Assembly (NCBI GenBank): GCA_022447585.1
Contig: JAKVAR010000009.1
Location: 245,133-309,132 of the forward strand
Reading direction: 5' to 3'
Origin: Crocinitomicaceae bacterium
GTDB lineage: Bacteria > Bacteroidota > Bacteroidia > Flavobacteriales_D > Crocinitomicaceae
DNA: 64,000 nucleotides
Shown here: positions 9,359-20,600 of the stretch, in pieces
How the letters are laid out: each line of letters opens with the position of its first letter
How positions within the stretch are numbered: position 1 is the stretch's first letter
Made by a program: the position numbers and the translations under genes
Notes under the pieces: generated by a model
Told to the model about the DNA's origin: nothing
What the model saw: only the letters and a program-made list of their open reading frames with translations
The model's database searches: none

Positions 9359-11887
9359 ATGGAGGCGAAATTTTCACAACGAGTAAAAGACGTTATTAGT
9401 TATAGCCGAGAAGAAGCCTTGCGCTTAGGGAATGATTTCATAGGGGTTGAGCATTTGCTTCTTGGTTTGATTCGAGAGGGAGACGGAAAAGCGATTATTG
9501 TTTTAAAGGAATTTCAACTGAATCTAAAAATGATTCGAAAAGAAATAGAGCAAAATTTATCTAGAAATGCTTCCGCTGTAAGTCAGAACTTATCAAACAT
9601 CCCTTTGGTTAAGCAAGCCGAACGCGTACTAAAATTGACTTATTTGGAGGCAAAGCTGCATAAGAGCTCAATGATTGGGACTGAGCACTTATTGCTTTCG
9701 ATCCTAAAGAATGAAGACAGTGTTGCGTGCAGTATTTTAAATAAATACGGCGTGATTTATGGAAATGTAAAAGACGAATTAGAAGCAATGAAAGATGAAG
9801 AAATAACTCCTCGCGCAGAGTTCCCAGGAGGAGCCGAAGAAGAGGGTGGAGCAGAAGAATCATTTTCTACTCCAAGAAAAGGTTCAGATCCAAAGTCTAA
9901 GACACCAGTTTTGGATAATTTCGGTAGAGATTTAACCAAAATGGCGGATGCTGGAAGATTAGATCCTATTGTTGGTCGTGAGGATGAGATAGAACGTGTT
10001 AGTCAGATCCTGTCTCGACGAAAGAAAAATAATCCAATTTTAATTGGTGAGCCCGGTGTTGGTAAAAGTGCTATTGCTGAAGGTCTAGCTTTGAGGATTG
10101 TTCAAAGAAAAGTATCTAGAGTTCTTTTTAATAAAAGAATTGTCTCTCTGGATCTTGCTTCATTAGTTGCTGGAACGAAGTACAGAGGCCAGTTTGAAGA
10201 AAGAATGAAGGCTGTAATGCAAGAGGTAGAAAAGAATCCAGATGTAATTTTATTTATTGATGAAATTCATACTATTATTGGGGCGGGGGGAGCTTCAGGC
10301 TCTCTTGATGCTTCTAATATGTTTAAACCAGCATTAGCTAGAGGAGAGATGCAAGCAATTGGAGCGACTACACTTGATGAATACCGTCAGCATATTGAAA
10401 AAGATGGTGCTTTAGAACGAAGATTCCAGAAAGTTATAATTGAACCGACTTCGATTGAGGAGACGGTTCAAATTTTAGATAACATTAAAGAGCGATATGA
10501 AGATCATCATTCTGTAACTTATAATGAAGAGGCTATAAAGGCATGTGTTTCCTTAACGGAGCGCTATATAACGGATAGACATCTTCCAGATAAAGCGATT
10601 GACGCATTAGATGAAGTTGGTTCTCGGGTTCACTTAACTAATATCAATGTTCCACAAGAGATTTTGGATATCGAAAAGAAGGTCGAAGATTTAAAGACTG
10701 AGAAAAATGAGGTGATCAAGTCTCAGCAATATGAAAAGGCGGCTGAATTAAGAGATGTGGAACGTAAGTTAATGGATGAGCTCGATACTGCTAAAAATAA
10801 GTGGGAAGAGGAGTCTAAGTTGAATAGAGTTATTGTTACTGAACAACATGTGGCTGAAGTTGTCTCGATGATGAGTGGTGTGCCAGTTACAAGAATATCT
10901 GAATCAGAAACAGGTCGTTTAGCAACGATGGCTGAAGAGCTGAAAGGAAAGGTTATTGGTCAGGATGATGCAGTTGATAAAGTTGTTAGAGCTATTCAAC
11001 GGAATAGAGCAGGGCTTAAGGATCCGAACAAACCAATTGGTTCATTTTTCTTTTTAGGACCAACAGGAGTTGGTAAAACCCAATTAGCAAAGGTTTTAGC
11101 ACAATACTTGTTTGACTCTCAAGAATCATTAATTCGAATCGATATGTCTGAATACATGGAGAAATTCTCAATCTCTAGATTGGTTGGAGCACCTCCGGGA
11201 TATGTTGGTTATGAAGAAGGTGGTCAGTTGACTGAGAAGATTAGAAGAAAGCCATACTCAATTGTATTGTTGGATGAGATTGAAAAAGCACATCCAGATG
11301 TGTTTAATTTATTGCTACAAGCACTAGATGATGGGCATATGACTGATGGTCTTGGAAGAAAAATTGATTTTAAGAATACAATTCTAATTATGACTTCTAA
11401 TATTGGTGCTCGTCAATTATCAGACTTTGGCACTGGCGTTGGTTTTGGTACAAAAGCGCAAGCTGATCAAAAAGAAGAACATTCTAAAACAGTTGTTCAG
11501 AATGCTTTAAGAAAAGCTTTTGCTCCTGAGTTTTTAAATAGAATTGATGATATGATTATGTTTAACTCTTTATCTAGAGTAGATATTCATAAAATCATTG
11601 ATATTGAATTGGCGAAGCTTTATGGTAGAATTTCTGATTTAGGTTATTCCATAGAGTTGACTGAGGCTGCAAAAGATTTCATCGTAGAAAAAGGGTACGA
11701 TGAGAAGTTTGGTGCTAGACCTTTAAAAAGAGCGATTCAAAAATTAATTGAAGATCCGTTGGCAGAAGAGATAGTAAAAGCTAGACTTCAGGAAGGTGAT
11801 TCAATTAAAATTGACATGAAAGAAGGCTTAACTGAACTTATTGTCGATATAGAAAAAGGACCTCAAAAGTCAGAGGCAAAGAATTAA
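9359..11887 (+). CDS. clpC: ATP-dependent Clp protease ATPase ClpC
   Basis: A two-ring AAA+ unfoldase of 842 residues. In order: two N-terminal Clp repeats (residues 3-145), AAA-1 with Walker A GEPGVGKS and [10 protein letters not shown], a UVR-type middle segment around [14 protein letters not shown], and AAA-2 with GPTGVGKT and [12 protein letters not shown]. The UVR segment and short linker identify ClpC rather than ClpA or ClpB. It feeds substrates to ClpP, which is not in the window. The ATG is followed at once by GAGGCG and has no upstream Shine-Dalgarno sequence. Confidence 0.93.
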   Translation: MEAKFSQRVKDVISYSREEALRLGNDFIGVEHLLLGLIREGDGKAIIVLKEFQLNLKMIRKEIEQNLSRNASAVSQNLSNIPLVKQAERVLKLTYLEAKLHKSSMIGTEHLLLSILKNEDSVACSILNKYGVIYGNVKDELEAMKDEEITPRAEFPGGAEEEGGAEESFSTPRKGSDPKSKTPVLDNFGRDLTKMADAGRLDPIVGREDEIERVSQILSRRKKNNPILIGEPGVGKSAIAEGLALRIVQRKVSRVLFNKRIVSLDLASLVAGTKYRGQFEERMKAVMQEVEKNPDVILFIDEIHTIIGAGGASGSLDASNMFKPALARGEMQAIGATTLDEYRQHIEKDGALERRFQKVIIEPTSIEETVQILDNIKERYEDHHSVTYNEEAIKACVSLTERYITDRHLPDKAIDALDEVGSRVHLTNINVPQEILDIEKKVEDLKTEKNEVIKSQQYEKAAELRDVERKLMDELDTAKNKWEEESKLNRVIVTEQHVAEVVSMMSGVPVTRISESETGRLATMAEELKGKVIGQDDAVDKVVRAIQRNRAGLKDPNKPIGSFFFLGPTGVGKTQLAKVLAQYLFDSQESLIRIDMSEYMEKFSISRLVGAPPGYVGYEEGGQLTEKIRRKPYSIVLLDEIEKAHPDVFNLLLQALDDGHMTDGLGRKIDFKNTILIMTSNIGARQLSDFGTGVGFGTKAQADQKEEHSKTVVQNALRKAFAPEFLNRIDDMIMFNSLSRVDIHKIIDIELAKLYGRISDLGYSIELTEAAKDFIVEKGYDEKFGARPLKRAIQKLIEDPLAEEIVKARLQEGDSIKIDMKEGLTELIVDIEKGPQKSEAKN

Positions 11888-11911
11888 TCAGCTGAATCTT
11901 ATTTAGTGATT

Positions 11912-11948
11912 AAAAATGGGGTGGTAATTTATTTTTCCACCCCATTTT
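11912..11948. terminator. Bidirectional terminator between clpC and murQ
   Basis: A perfect 12-bp stem AAAATGGGGTGG/CCACCCCATTTT encloses a 12-base loop between the convergent stops of clpC and murQ. T runs of four to five follow on both strands. Confidence 0.75.
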
Positions 11949-11965
11949 AATTCAATTTATAACTT

Positions 11966-12769
11966 TTACTTGTTGTAAGAGTCGATCGCTTTTCTTACAC
12001 TTCCATATTTTTTTAGTAAAGCTTTGGCTTGATTATAGTTAATACTCAGAGATTCTTGAATCATTTTTGCCCCCCTATCTACTAATTTATTATTACTTAA
12101 TTGCATGTCAACCATCTGATTGCCTTTTACGTGCCCTAATTTGATCATCAAGCTTGTGCTAATCATATTTAACACCAATTTTTGTGCAGTTCCTGCTTTC
12201 ATTCTTGTACTTCCAGTTACAAACTCTGGTCCTACAATAACAGTCATTGGGTAACTCGATTCTTTTTCAATTGGGTTGTTTGGGTTGCACGTAATCGAAC
12301 CAGTAAGCAGACCTGATTTATTAGCTTTTTTTAAGCCTCCAATCACATAAGGTGTGCTTCCTGAAGCAGCGATTCCAATTATAGTATCATTCTCATTAAT
12401 GTTATGTTTTGATAGGTCTATCCAGGCTTGGTCGTAGTCATCTTCAGCATTTTCAACAGCCTTTCTTATCGCGCTATCACCACCGGCAATTAAACCAACA
12501 ACAACACCGTGATCTACACCAAATGTAGGAGGGCATTCACTTGCATCAACAATACCGAGTCTACCACTAGTTCCTGCACCTATATAAAATAATCTACCGC
12601 CATTTTTCATTCTATCATAACATGCATCAATGAACCTTTCAACAGCAGCTATGATTCGTTCAACTGATTCTGCAACTGTTCTGTCTTCGGAGTTAATTGC
12701 ATTCAAAAGTTCATTTGTTGACATTTTATCTAAGTTGTCGTAATTCGACGATGATTCTGTTACCTTCAT
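11966..12769 (-). CDS. murQ: N-acetylmuramic acid 6-phosphate etherase
   Basis: A SIS-domain lyase that cleaves the lactyl ether of MurNAc-6-phosphate to GlcNAc-6-phosphate and D-lactate in peptidoglycan recycling. Family signatures are GAGTSGRLGIVDASECPPTFG-like (from about residue 62) and GSTRMKAGTAQK. At 267 residues it is slightly shorter than many MurQ proteins because the extreme C-terminal region is brief. Its ATG shares one base with the stop of the upstream phosphoribosyltransferase gene (TAATG), so translation is probably coupled. Confidence 0.92.
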   Translation of the reverse strand: MKVTESSSNYDNLDKMSTNELLNAINSEDRTVAESVERIIAAVERFIDACYDRMKNGGRLFYIGAGTSGRLGIVDASECPPTFGVDHGVVVGLIAGGDSAIRKAVENAEDDYDQAWIDLSKHNINENDTIIGIAASGSTPYVIGGLKKANKSGLLTGSITCNPNNPIEKESSYPMTVIVGPEFVTGSTRMKAGTAQKLVLNMISTSLMIKLGHVKGNQMVDMQLSNNKLVDRGAKMIQESLSINYNQAKALLKKYGSVRKAIDSYNK

Positions 12770-13338
12770 TAAACTAAATATGCTTTTTGTTCATTGTCAT
12801 TTAGAACTAGTTCTACCCGTTCTTTCAGCGTAGTGGATAGACTTAAACCTACAAAGTCTGCTTTAATCGGAAATCTTCTATGCTTTCTATCAACAAGAGC
12901 TACGGTCTTAATTGCTTTTGTTGGAAATTGCAGAATTTCAGTTAACGCATATTGCATTGTTTTTCCTGAGTTTAATACGTCATCAACAAGAATGATAAAA
13001 CCGTTTTTCAATTCATCAACATTTGTAGACAGGCTGATTGGATTATCCCAAGGTTCACTTTTATTTATGTCTATTTCAAAAGCATTAACCTTAATTTCCG
13101 AATGAATAGAGATGATTTTTGATAATTTACGACTTAATAGAGCTCCATTGCCTTTAATTCCACCAATGTGAATCATCTTTTCTTCAAAACAGTTTTCAAT
13201 AATTTGATGCGCCAAACGATTAATTTTTTGCTCTATCTCTTGATTAGAAAGTATTTCTTGTATATCAATTAATTCTTGTGTTCTTATACGATGGTAATTT
13301 ACTAATATTCTCAGTAGCCCATTTGTTTTTAGGGTCAA
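12769..13338 (-). CDS. PyrR-like phosphoribosyltransferase
   Basis: A type I phosphoribosyltransferase with the PRPP loop ILVDDVLNSGKT (about residues 116-127). The later segment VALVDRKHRRFPIKADFVG resembles PyrR. PyrR proteins convert uracil plus PRPP to UMP and can act as RNA-binding attenuators; whether either holds here is not shown. The annotated start is TTG, 74 bases inside the rhomboid gene; the only other possible initiators are CTG or ATT, so the N-terminus is uncertain. Family similarity begins near residue 30. Confidence 0.7.
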   Translation of the reverse strand: MTLKTNGLLRILVNYHRIRTQELIDIQEILSNQEIEQKINRLAHQIIENCFEEKMIHIGGIKGNGALLSRKLSKIISIHSEIKVNAFEIDINKSEPWDNPISLSTNVDELKNGFIILVDDVLNSGKTMQYALTEILQFPTKAIKTVALVDRKHRRFPIKADFVGLSLSTTLKERVELVLNDNEQKAYLV

Positions 13339-14224
13339 TTGCTAATAGCTCTTCATAGTACTTCCTAGCTGTCAGATAGTCTTCATTTTCATGCGCTTTG
13401 TAGGCATTTTCACTTAATTCGTCAATACGAATATTTCGAAGGTTTTCTTTTGAAGTGTAATGGTTTGAATCAATTTCAAGTGCTTTTCGGTAAAATCGTT
13501 TCGCTTCACTTATTTTTCCAGCTTCATGGGCACTATATCCTTTACTATAATTCCATTCGGCAGACCATGGTGAGTAGATAATAGATATAAAAGATACTAT
13601 TAAAAGGGTTTTCCCCAAGAAAATAAGAGGGATATTGGATTTAAGGCAAGATAAAAGGCCAAATACATATCCCAGGATTAATCCGCTGGTCATAGCTTCT
13701 AAGCTCAATAAGAAGCCTTTATAAAGGTTTAGGTATAAACCAATACATAAACCAAGAATAGTAGCAATTAAAAGTAGGTACCTATGCTTTAATTGAAAAT
13801 CTTTAGACATCAAAGACTTTCCTAAAATATACCCCATAAAAAGTAAATTTATACCAGAAAAGCCTATCCCAGCATCATTTGTCATGGCTAATTGAATGCT
13901 AGATGTAATTGCAGAAGCAACGATGTTAAGAAGGAAGAATTTCAAAAAAGTTAACCGTCTTTCAAGATAAGCCCCAAACAACCATAGGCCCACTAAATTA
14001 AGTGCAAGATGCGTGTAGTTTAAGTGGAAGAAACTATTTGTGAATATTCCCCAATATTGTCCGTTATATATCTGTATAGCGTAAGGAGCACCTAATTCTG
14101 AATAACTTTTAAAGAGAGGGGTGTTGTCAAGTTGATAAAACTGGAATGCAACAAATATTGCAATGCAAACAAGAGATAATAATACCGTGAACCAAGGAAA
14201 AGAATATTGTCTGTTTAAACTCAT
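13265..14224 (-). CDS. Rhomboid-family membrane protein with TPR tail, probably catalytically inactive
   Basis: A six-helix rhomboid core (residues 10-195) keeps HLNYTHLALN (H67, H72, N76) in TM2 and the serine motif GFSG (S123). In TM6, where active rhomboids have AHxxGxxxG, the sequence is AMTSGLILG, with Met178 at the catalytic histidine position. A soluble TPR-like region follows (about residues 225-310). Family knowledge predicts loss of Ser-His protease activity, making it a pseudo-rhomboid that could bind membrane clients. It is the first gene of an overlapping unit with the phosphoribosyltransferase and murQ. Confidence 0.75.
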   Translation of the reverse strand: MSLNRQYSFPWFTVLLSLVCIAIFVAFQFYQLDNTPLFKSYSELGAPYAIQIYNGQYWGIFTNSFFHLNYTHLALNLVGLWLFGAYLERRLTFLKFFLLNIVASAITSSIQLAMTNDAGIGFSGINLLFMGYILGKSLMSKDFQLKHRYLLLIATILGLCIGLYLNLYKGFLLSLEAMTSGLILGYVFGLLSCLKSNIPLIFLGKTLLIVSFISIIYSPWSAEWNYSKGYSAHEAGKISEAKRFYRKALEIDSNHYTSKENLRNIRIDELSENAYKAHENEDYLTARKYYEELLAIDPKNKWATENISKLPSYKNTRIN

Positions 14225-14376
14225 TATTATTTTGACAATGATTTTTTCAAAAATAAGTCCTTTTTTTCAGTTGTAGAGCTATAATAATTACTGCTCTATT
14301 AAAGTTATTCACGATTTTTGTTAACAACATAAATAAAAACTCTTCGAAAACCGCTTAGTCTATGTCATTTTTTAAC

Positions 14377-14384
14377 TAAATTTG
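14377..14384 (+). promoter_or_regulatory. carB promoter -7 element
   Basis: TAAATTTG is an exact TAnnTTTG match, 56 bases before the carB ATG. No convincing -33 TTG is visible. Confidence 0.5.
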
Positions 14385-14439
14385 CCCTCAATTTGTCGCG
14401 AACGTGCGAATTAGTTGAACCCCATAATTTGAGCATAAA

Positions 14440-17256
14440 ATGCCGAAAGATAATTCGATTAAGTCCATACTGATTATAGGCAGTGGACCAATTGTGATAG
14501 GTCAAGCCTGTGAGTTTGATTATTCTGGATCACAAGCAGCAAGATCTCTAAGAGAAGAAGGTATTGAAGTAACATTGATAAACTCTAATCCGGCGACGAT
14601 AATGACGGATAAGGTTGTTGCTGATAATGTATACCTTAAACCATTAGAGCCTGCTAGTATTATTGAAATTCTTGAAAAACATGATATTGATGCTGTTTTA
14701 CCTACCATGGGTGGACAGACAGGATTGAATCTTTGTATCAAGTGCGATGAAATGGGAATATGGGAAGACAACAATGTTAAAATTGTTGGTGTTGATATTA
14801 ATGCGATTGAAATTACTGAAAACCGCGAGGCTTTTAGAGATTTAATGTTGACAATTGATGTTCCGATGGCACCACAAGAAGCTGCAAAATCTTTTTTACA
14901 AGGAAAAGAGATTGCCCAAGAGTTTGGTTTCCCATTGTGCGTAAGAGCCTCTTATACATTAGGTGGAGCAGGTGCCTCGATTGTTCATGATCCAGCTGAA
15001 TTTGATACGTTACTTGAACGTGGATTGCAATTATCACCTATACATGAGGTTATGATTGATAAAGCGCTTTTAGGTTGGAAGGAATATGAACTTGAGCTTT
15101 TAAGAGATGCAAATGATAACGTTGTTATTATTTGCTCAATTGAGAATTTTGACCCTATGGGGGTTCATACAGGTGACTCGATAACTGTTGCACCTGCAAT
15201 GACACTTTCGGATACTACATTTCAAAGAATGAGAGACATGGCCATCAAAATGATGCGCTCCATCGGTAAATTTGCTGGTGGTTGTAACGTTCAGTTTGCT
15301 GTTTCTCCAGACGAAAAAGAAGATATTATTGCAATTGAGATTAACCCTCGTGTATCCAGATCTTCTGCATTAGCATCAAAGGCTACAGGCTACCCAATTG
15401 CAAAAATCGCGGCTAAATTAGCATTAGGTTACCATTTAGATGAGTTACAAAATCAAATTACTAAAACTACATCTGCTTTATTTGAGCCAACTTTAGATTA
15501 TGTAATTGTGAAAATTCCTCGGTGGAATTTCAATAAATTCCCCGGGACAGATAGAGAGCTTGGTCTTCAGATGAAATCTGTAGGTGAGGTAATGGGAATC
15601 GGTCGTTCTTTCCAAGAAGCACTTCAGAAAGCTTGTCAATCGTTGGAGATTGGAAGAAATGGTTTAGGAGCTGACGGTAAAGAATTAACGAATCAAAACG
15701 AAATACTGCATAGTTTAGAACATCCATCGTGGAATAGATTATTTCACGTTTATGATGCTATCAAATTGGGTATTCCTTTTAAGAGAATTCAAGAGAAAAC
15801 CAAAATTGATAATTGGTTCTTGAGACAGATTGAAGATATGGTAAAATTGGAGGGGAGAATTGAAAAATTCGACTTAGACTCTTTGCCAAAAGAACTATTG
15901 TTTGAAGCGAAACAAAAAGGCTATGCGGATAGACAAATCGCACACCTTTTAAGATGTTTGGAATCTGAAGTTTATTCGAAAAGAGAGGATTTCGGTATCA
16001 ACCGTGTGTACAAGTTAGTAGACACATGTGCTGCTGAGTTCGAAGCTCAAACTCCATATTACTACTCAACTTTTGAATACGAAAATGAGAGTATCGTAAC
16101 AGATAAAAAGAAAGTTGTTGTTCTTGGTTCAGGTCCAAATAGAATTGGCCAAGGTATTGAGTTCGATTACAGTTGTGTTCACGGTGTTTTAGCTGCAAAA
16201 GAATGTGGTTATGAAACGGTAATGATCAACTGTAACCCTGAAACTGTTTCTACCGATTTCGATACAGCGGATAAATTATACTTTGAACCAGTTTTCTGGG
16301 AACATATTTATGATATTATCAAGCATGAGAAACCAGACGGCGTTATTGTTCAGTTAGGTGGACAGACAGCGCTTAAGCTCGCGGAGAAATTAGAGCGTTA
16401 CGGAATTAAAATATTTGGAACTAGTTTTGACGCCTTAGATTTGGCAGAAGATAGAGGTCGTTTCTCTAAAGTGCTAGAAGATAATCATATTCCTTTCCCT
16501 AAATACGGTGTTGTTGAAAGTGCTGAGCAAGCGCTTGAATTAGCAGAGGAATTAGGTTTTCCTCTTTTAGTTAGGCCTTCATATGTTCTTGGTGGGCAAA
16601 AAATGAAGATCGTAATTAACAAAGAAGAGCTAGAACATCACGTAGTTGATATCCTAAATGAATTACCAGGGAATCAGATTCTTTTGGATCACTTTTTAGG
16701 TGGAGCGATTGAAGCTGAGGCAGATGCAATTTGTGATGGAGAAGATGTTTACATCATTGGTGTAATGCAACACATAGAACCAGCGGGTATTCACTCTGGA
16801 GATTCTTATGCATTACTGCCTCCTTACAACTTAGGTGATTTTGTAATGCAACAAATTGAAGATATAACAAGGAAAATCGCGATAGAACTTAAGACGGTTG
16901 GTTTAATTAATATCCAGTTTGCAATTAAAGATGATACAGTTTATGTAATTGAGGCTAATCCAAGAGCTTCTAGAACGGTTCCTTTCATCGCTAAAGCTTA
17001 CGACGAGCCTTACGTGAATTATGCAACTAAGGTAATGTTAGGTGAGAAAAAGGTGAAAGATTTCAACTTCCAACCTCAGAAAAACGGATATGCAATTAAG
17101 ATTCCAGTTTTCTCTTACGAGAAATTCCCGGATGTTAAGAAGGAGTTAGGACCGGAGATGAAATCAACTGGGGAGGGAATCCTTTTCATTGATACATTGA
17201 AAGATCCGTACTTCTTGAAAATATACTCAGAACGTAACATGCACCTTTCAAAATAA
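14440..17256 (+). CDS. carB: Carbamoyl-phosphate synthase large subunit, lacking the allosteric domain
   Basis: CarB makes carbamoyl phosphate from bicarbonate, ATP and glutamine-derived ammonia for pyrimidines and arginine. Both synthetase halves are present, each opening with a nucleotide-binding strand (ILIIGSGPIVIGQACEFDYS; VVVLGSGPNRIGQGIEFDYS) and each with an ATP-grasp domain. The protein ends at 938 residues, about 130 short of E. coli CarB, just after the second ATP-grasp half. The MGS-like domain that binds UMP and ornithine is therefore absent. carA is not adjacent. Confidence 0.93.
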   Translation: MPKDNSIKSILIIGSGPIVIGQACEFDYSGSQAARSLREEGIEVTLINSNPATIMTDKVVADNVYLKPLEPASIIEILEKHDIDAVLPTMGGQTGLNLCIKCDEMGIWEDNNVKIVGVDINAIEITENREAFRDLMLTIDVPMAPQEAAKSFLQGKEIAQEFGFPLCVRASYTLGGAGASIVHDPAEFDTLLERGLQLSPIHEVMIDKALLGWKEYELELLRDANDNVVIICSIENFDPMGVHTGDSITVAPAMTLSDTTFQRMRDMAIKMMRSIGKFAGGCNVQFAVSPDEKEDIIAIEINPRVSRSSALASKATGYPIAKIAAKLALGYHLDELQNQITKTTSALFEPTLDYVIVKIPRWNFNKFPGTDRELGLQMKSVGEVMGIGRSFQEALQKACQSLEIGRNGLGADGKELTNQNEILHSLEHPSWNRLFHVYDAIKLGIPFKRIQEKTKIDNWFLRQIEDMVKLEGRIEKFDLDSLPKELLFEAKQKGYADRQIAHLLRCLESEVYSKREDFGINRVYKLVDTCAAEFEAQTPYYYSTFEYENESIVTDKKKVVVLGSGPNRIGQGIEFDYSCVHGVLAAKECGYETVMINCNPETVSTDFDTADKLYFEPVFWEHIYDIIKHEKPDGVIVQLGGQTALKLAEKLERYGIKIFGTSFDALDLAEDRGRFSKVLEDNHIPFPKYGVVESAEQALELAEELGFPLLVRPSYVLGGQKMKIVINKEELEHHVVDILNELPGNQILLDHFLGGAIEAEADAICDGEDVYIIGVMQHIEPAGIHSGDSYALLPPYNLGDFVMQQIEDITRKIAIELKTVGLINIQFAIKDDTVYVIEANPRASRTVPFIAKAYDEPYVNYATKVMLGEKKVKDFNFQPQKNGYAIKIPVFSYEKFPDVKKELGPEMKSTGEGILFIDTLKDPYFLKIYSERNMHLSK

Positions 17257-17516
17257 TGATTGTAGAAGCAAGCGTTACCGGATTATTTAGAACACTCCTC
17301 ATAATTGGTGGAGTGTTCTTACTTTTGCGCTTTATTGGTCAATTTATGATTGCTAAAAGAAACATGGAAGAGGAGCGTGAATATAATTCCAAAAAGCGAA
17401 AAATTAAAAAAGAAAAACAAGCTCAACAGGAATCCGAAGGGAAAATTAAAATCTTGGGAAAAAACCTTTCGAATAATTGTGATATTCAAGATGTTGATTT
17501 TGAAGAGATCGATTAG
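17256..17516 (+). CDS. DUF4834-type small membrane protein
   Basis: An 86-residue protein with one N-terminal membrane segment (residues 8-32) followed by a highly charged tail rich in K, E and R. The size and layout match the DUF4834 family seen in Bacteroidota; the function is unknown. Its start shares a base with the carB stop (TAATG), so it is co-translated with carB. The tail ends in an acidic stretch (DVDFEEID). Confidence 0.65.
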   Translation: MIVEASVTGLFRTLLIIGGVFLLLRFIGQFMIAKRNMEEEREYNSKKRKIKKEKQAQQESEGKIKILGKNLSNNCDIQDVDFEEID

Positions 17517-17609
17517 AACCTAATCGTACATATTATTGATAACTTAAAATGTTCCTTCTAATACATTTTAATTATCTTCAAACCATTAATTTATTGACAC
17601 CAACATACT

Positions 17610-20600
17610 ATGGACATTAAGTCATTTTTCAAGAATAATTGGATTCATTTTGCCGTTTTAGGATTGTTTCTAATCATCACTATTGCATATTTCGCACCTG
17701 AATTTGATGGTTATGGTCTTAAACAACATGATATTGAGCAGTTTAAAGGTATGTCTAATGAGACAAAACACTTTAGAGAATCTACTGGAGATGAGCCATT
17801 TTGGACCAATTCTATGTTTGGAGGAATGCCTACCGTTCAAATTTCAACGTTGTATAACGGAAATGTCTTTCAAAAGATAACTTCTTGGTATTTACGTCAA
17901 ATGGGCGTTCCGTCTGGAATATTTCTATTGCATTTGATAGGTTTCTATATCCTGGCACTTTGCTTGAGAATTAAACCATTAGTAGCAGTGTTTGGTGCGT
18001 TAGCATTTGCGTTGAGTACTTATGAAATATTGATTTTACAAGCAGGTCACAATTCTAAAGCAATTGCTGTCGCATTTATGGCTCCGGTTTTAGGTGCTTT
18101 TATAATGTCTTATCGAAGTAATTGGAGATGGGGTATAATTCTATCGGCTCTATTTATGGCGTTTGAATTAGCTTCGAATCATTTGCAAGTAACCTATTAT
18201 TTAGGTATTCTTTTATTCTTTATTGGCTTATTTGAGTTGTTTAAAGCTTTTAAAGCCAAGAAAATTAAACAATTTACGATAACGAGTGGAGGCTTAATTG
18301 GTGCTTATGCTTTGGCCTTATTAATTAACTATGGTAATATTACTTCAACATATGATTATGCAAAGCATACAATTCGCGGAGCTAATGATTTGACAATTTC
18401 TCCAAAGGGCGATGCGGCGAAAATCTCGGGAGGATTAGATATAGATTATATTACAAATTGGAGTTATGGTTTAGGTGAATCATTTACCTTTATTTCTCCT
18501 TATGTTAAAGGGTCACATTCCAATATCCTTTCTAATATGCCTTTTAAGGAAAATCTTGAGACTTCGGATAGAACATCTAAAGAAATTCAATCTGCGTTAA
18601 ATGCGGCATACTTACAACCCGATGGCAGAGGTGGTGTTCAAGTGCGCCCTTTCTTATTATATTGGGGGGAACAGCCAATAACATCCGGTCCATTTTACCT
18701 AGGGATGGTTGTTTTATTTTTAGCAATTCTTTCCTTAGTATTCCTTAAAGATAGGATTAAATGGGTCCTTTTCGGGGTTACTATTTTAGCCTTAATGCTT
18801 TCTTGGGGTAAAAACTTCATTGGTTTAACAGAGTTCTTTATTGATTATGTCCCTGGATATAATAAATTTAGAACAGTTACGATTATCAATGTTCTTATTG
18901 AATTATGTATTCCTCTAATGGGAGTATTATTTTTACAAAAGATTTACACATGTCGTGACGAGTTTTTAACTAAGAAAAAAACCTTCCTTATTACTTCTGG
19001 ATTGTATCTAGCTGTTTTAATAGTAATTACTGTATTTGGGATTGGTGATAATTTCACTAATCCAACAGAGGTGAATAACATGAGGAATATTGAGGATTAC
19101 GCTGCCGCTCAATTATATGCTACTGATTCACAAGAATTAGCTGATTATGGTATAGATGTGAACAACCAGATTCAAATGCAAAGCGTAATTAATTCCCAAG
19201 TTGAGCAATATGAAAATTCTTATTCTGAGTTAAAATCGTTCCGATCTGAATTGTTTACTTCGTCTATGTTGAGGTCAATTGGTTTCTCTATACTTGCGAT
19301 TGGCTTGATGTCATTGTTGTTTTTTACTAGCGTGTCGACTACTTTAATTGTAGCTGGATTGAGCGTACTAGTTTTAATTGATTTAGTCCCAGTTAATCGT
19401 ATATACCTCGGATCACAAACTGATGCATCAGGAAATTATCAGTATTGGTCTCCAACTCCAGAAATTGATTACCCTATTAGTTCTCAAGAAAGTGACATCG
19501 CAATTATGGATGCTGAAACAAGGAAGAGTCCTACATTAGCAGCTGCGGTGAATGAGGGCAAGATTAAAGGGGAGAAAAAGGCATCTGAACTTGGATACAC
19601 AGGAAAAGATAAAAGACGGGTTATTGATTCTTATAAATTCAATGCCTTAAATATGAATTCGAACTACCGTGTATTCGATATGAATGGCGGATGGGGTAGT
19701 TCAAGAGCTTCATACTTTCATAAGTCATTAGGAGGATATCACGGAGCTAAATTGAGAAATATTCAAAACTTATTTGAATTTCAAATTTCTCGGTCAAATT
19801 CTGAAGTATTAAACATGCTAAATGTTAAATACTTTATTCAAGGAAACCGTGCGACCCCAAATCCGAGTGCACTTGGAAATGCGTGGTTGGTTCAAGATGT
19901 CAAAACTTATGAAATACCAAATGATGAAATCAGAGCGTTAGGCGGTAAATTCCAGTTAAAGAATGTCGGAACAGGGCAGGTTGTTATTAGCGGAAACATA
20001 GAGGACGAGCCTATTGTTTATGGTTCGGAAGAAATGCTTTATATTTCTGCCAAAGGTGATACAATGAGCATTCCACTATCAAATGGTTTAACGGTTGGTT
20101 TAAAGGCTCTATTTGTTGCTGATGTTAATGGTAAAACTAATTTAGTTCCAGAGCAAACAGTTCAATTGGATACTGCTGATTCTTTTAATTCTATGGTTTC
20201 AATAGAAAAAATTGTAGAATTCATACCTACGAAAGAAGCAGTAATGCTGAGTTCTGAGGCTAAGAAACTTTCTCAAAAAGAGTATACAGGGATTGGTTCA
20301 ATTAAGATGACTTCATATGCACCCAATAAGATTGTTTATGATGCAGAAATTGATGGAAAACAATTAGCTGTTTTCTCTGAGGTGTACTATCCTGAAGGAT
20401 GGACAGCGAAAGTTGATGGGAAAGAAACAGAGATACTTAAAGTAAACTACCTGTTGAGAGGACTAGAATTAGAAGGAGGGAAGCACACAATTGAATTTAC
20501 ATTCGATATACCTTCAATTAAAACTTCAAATACAATCGCAGTAATTAGTACAATCTTCTTACTATTATGTATTGGATTCGGCATTTGGAAATTTAAACCA

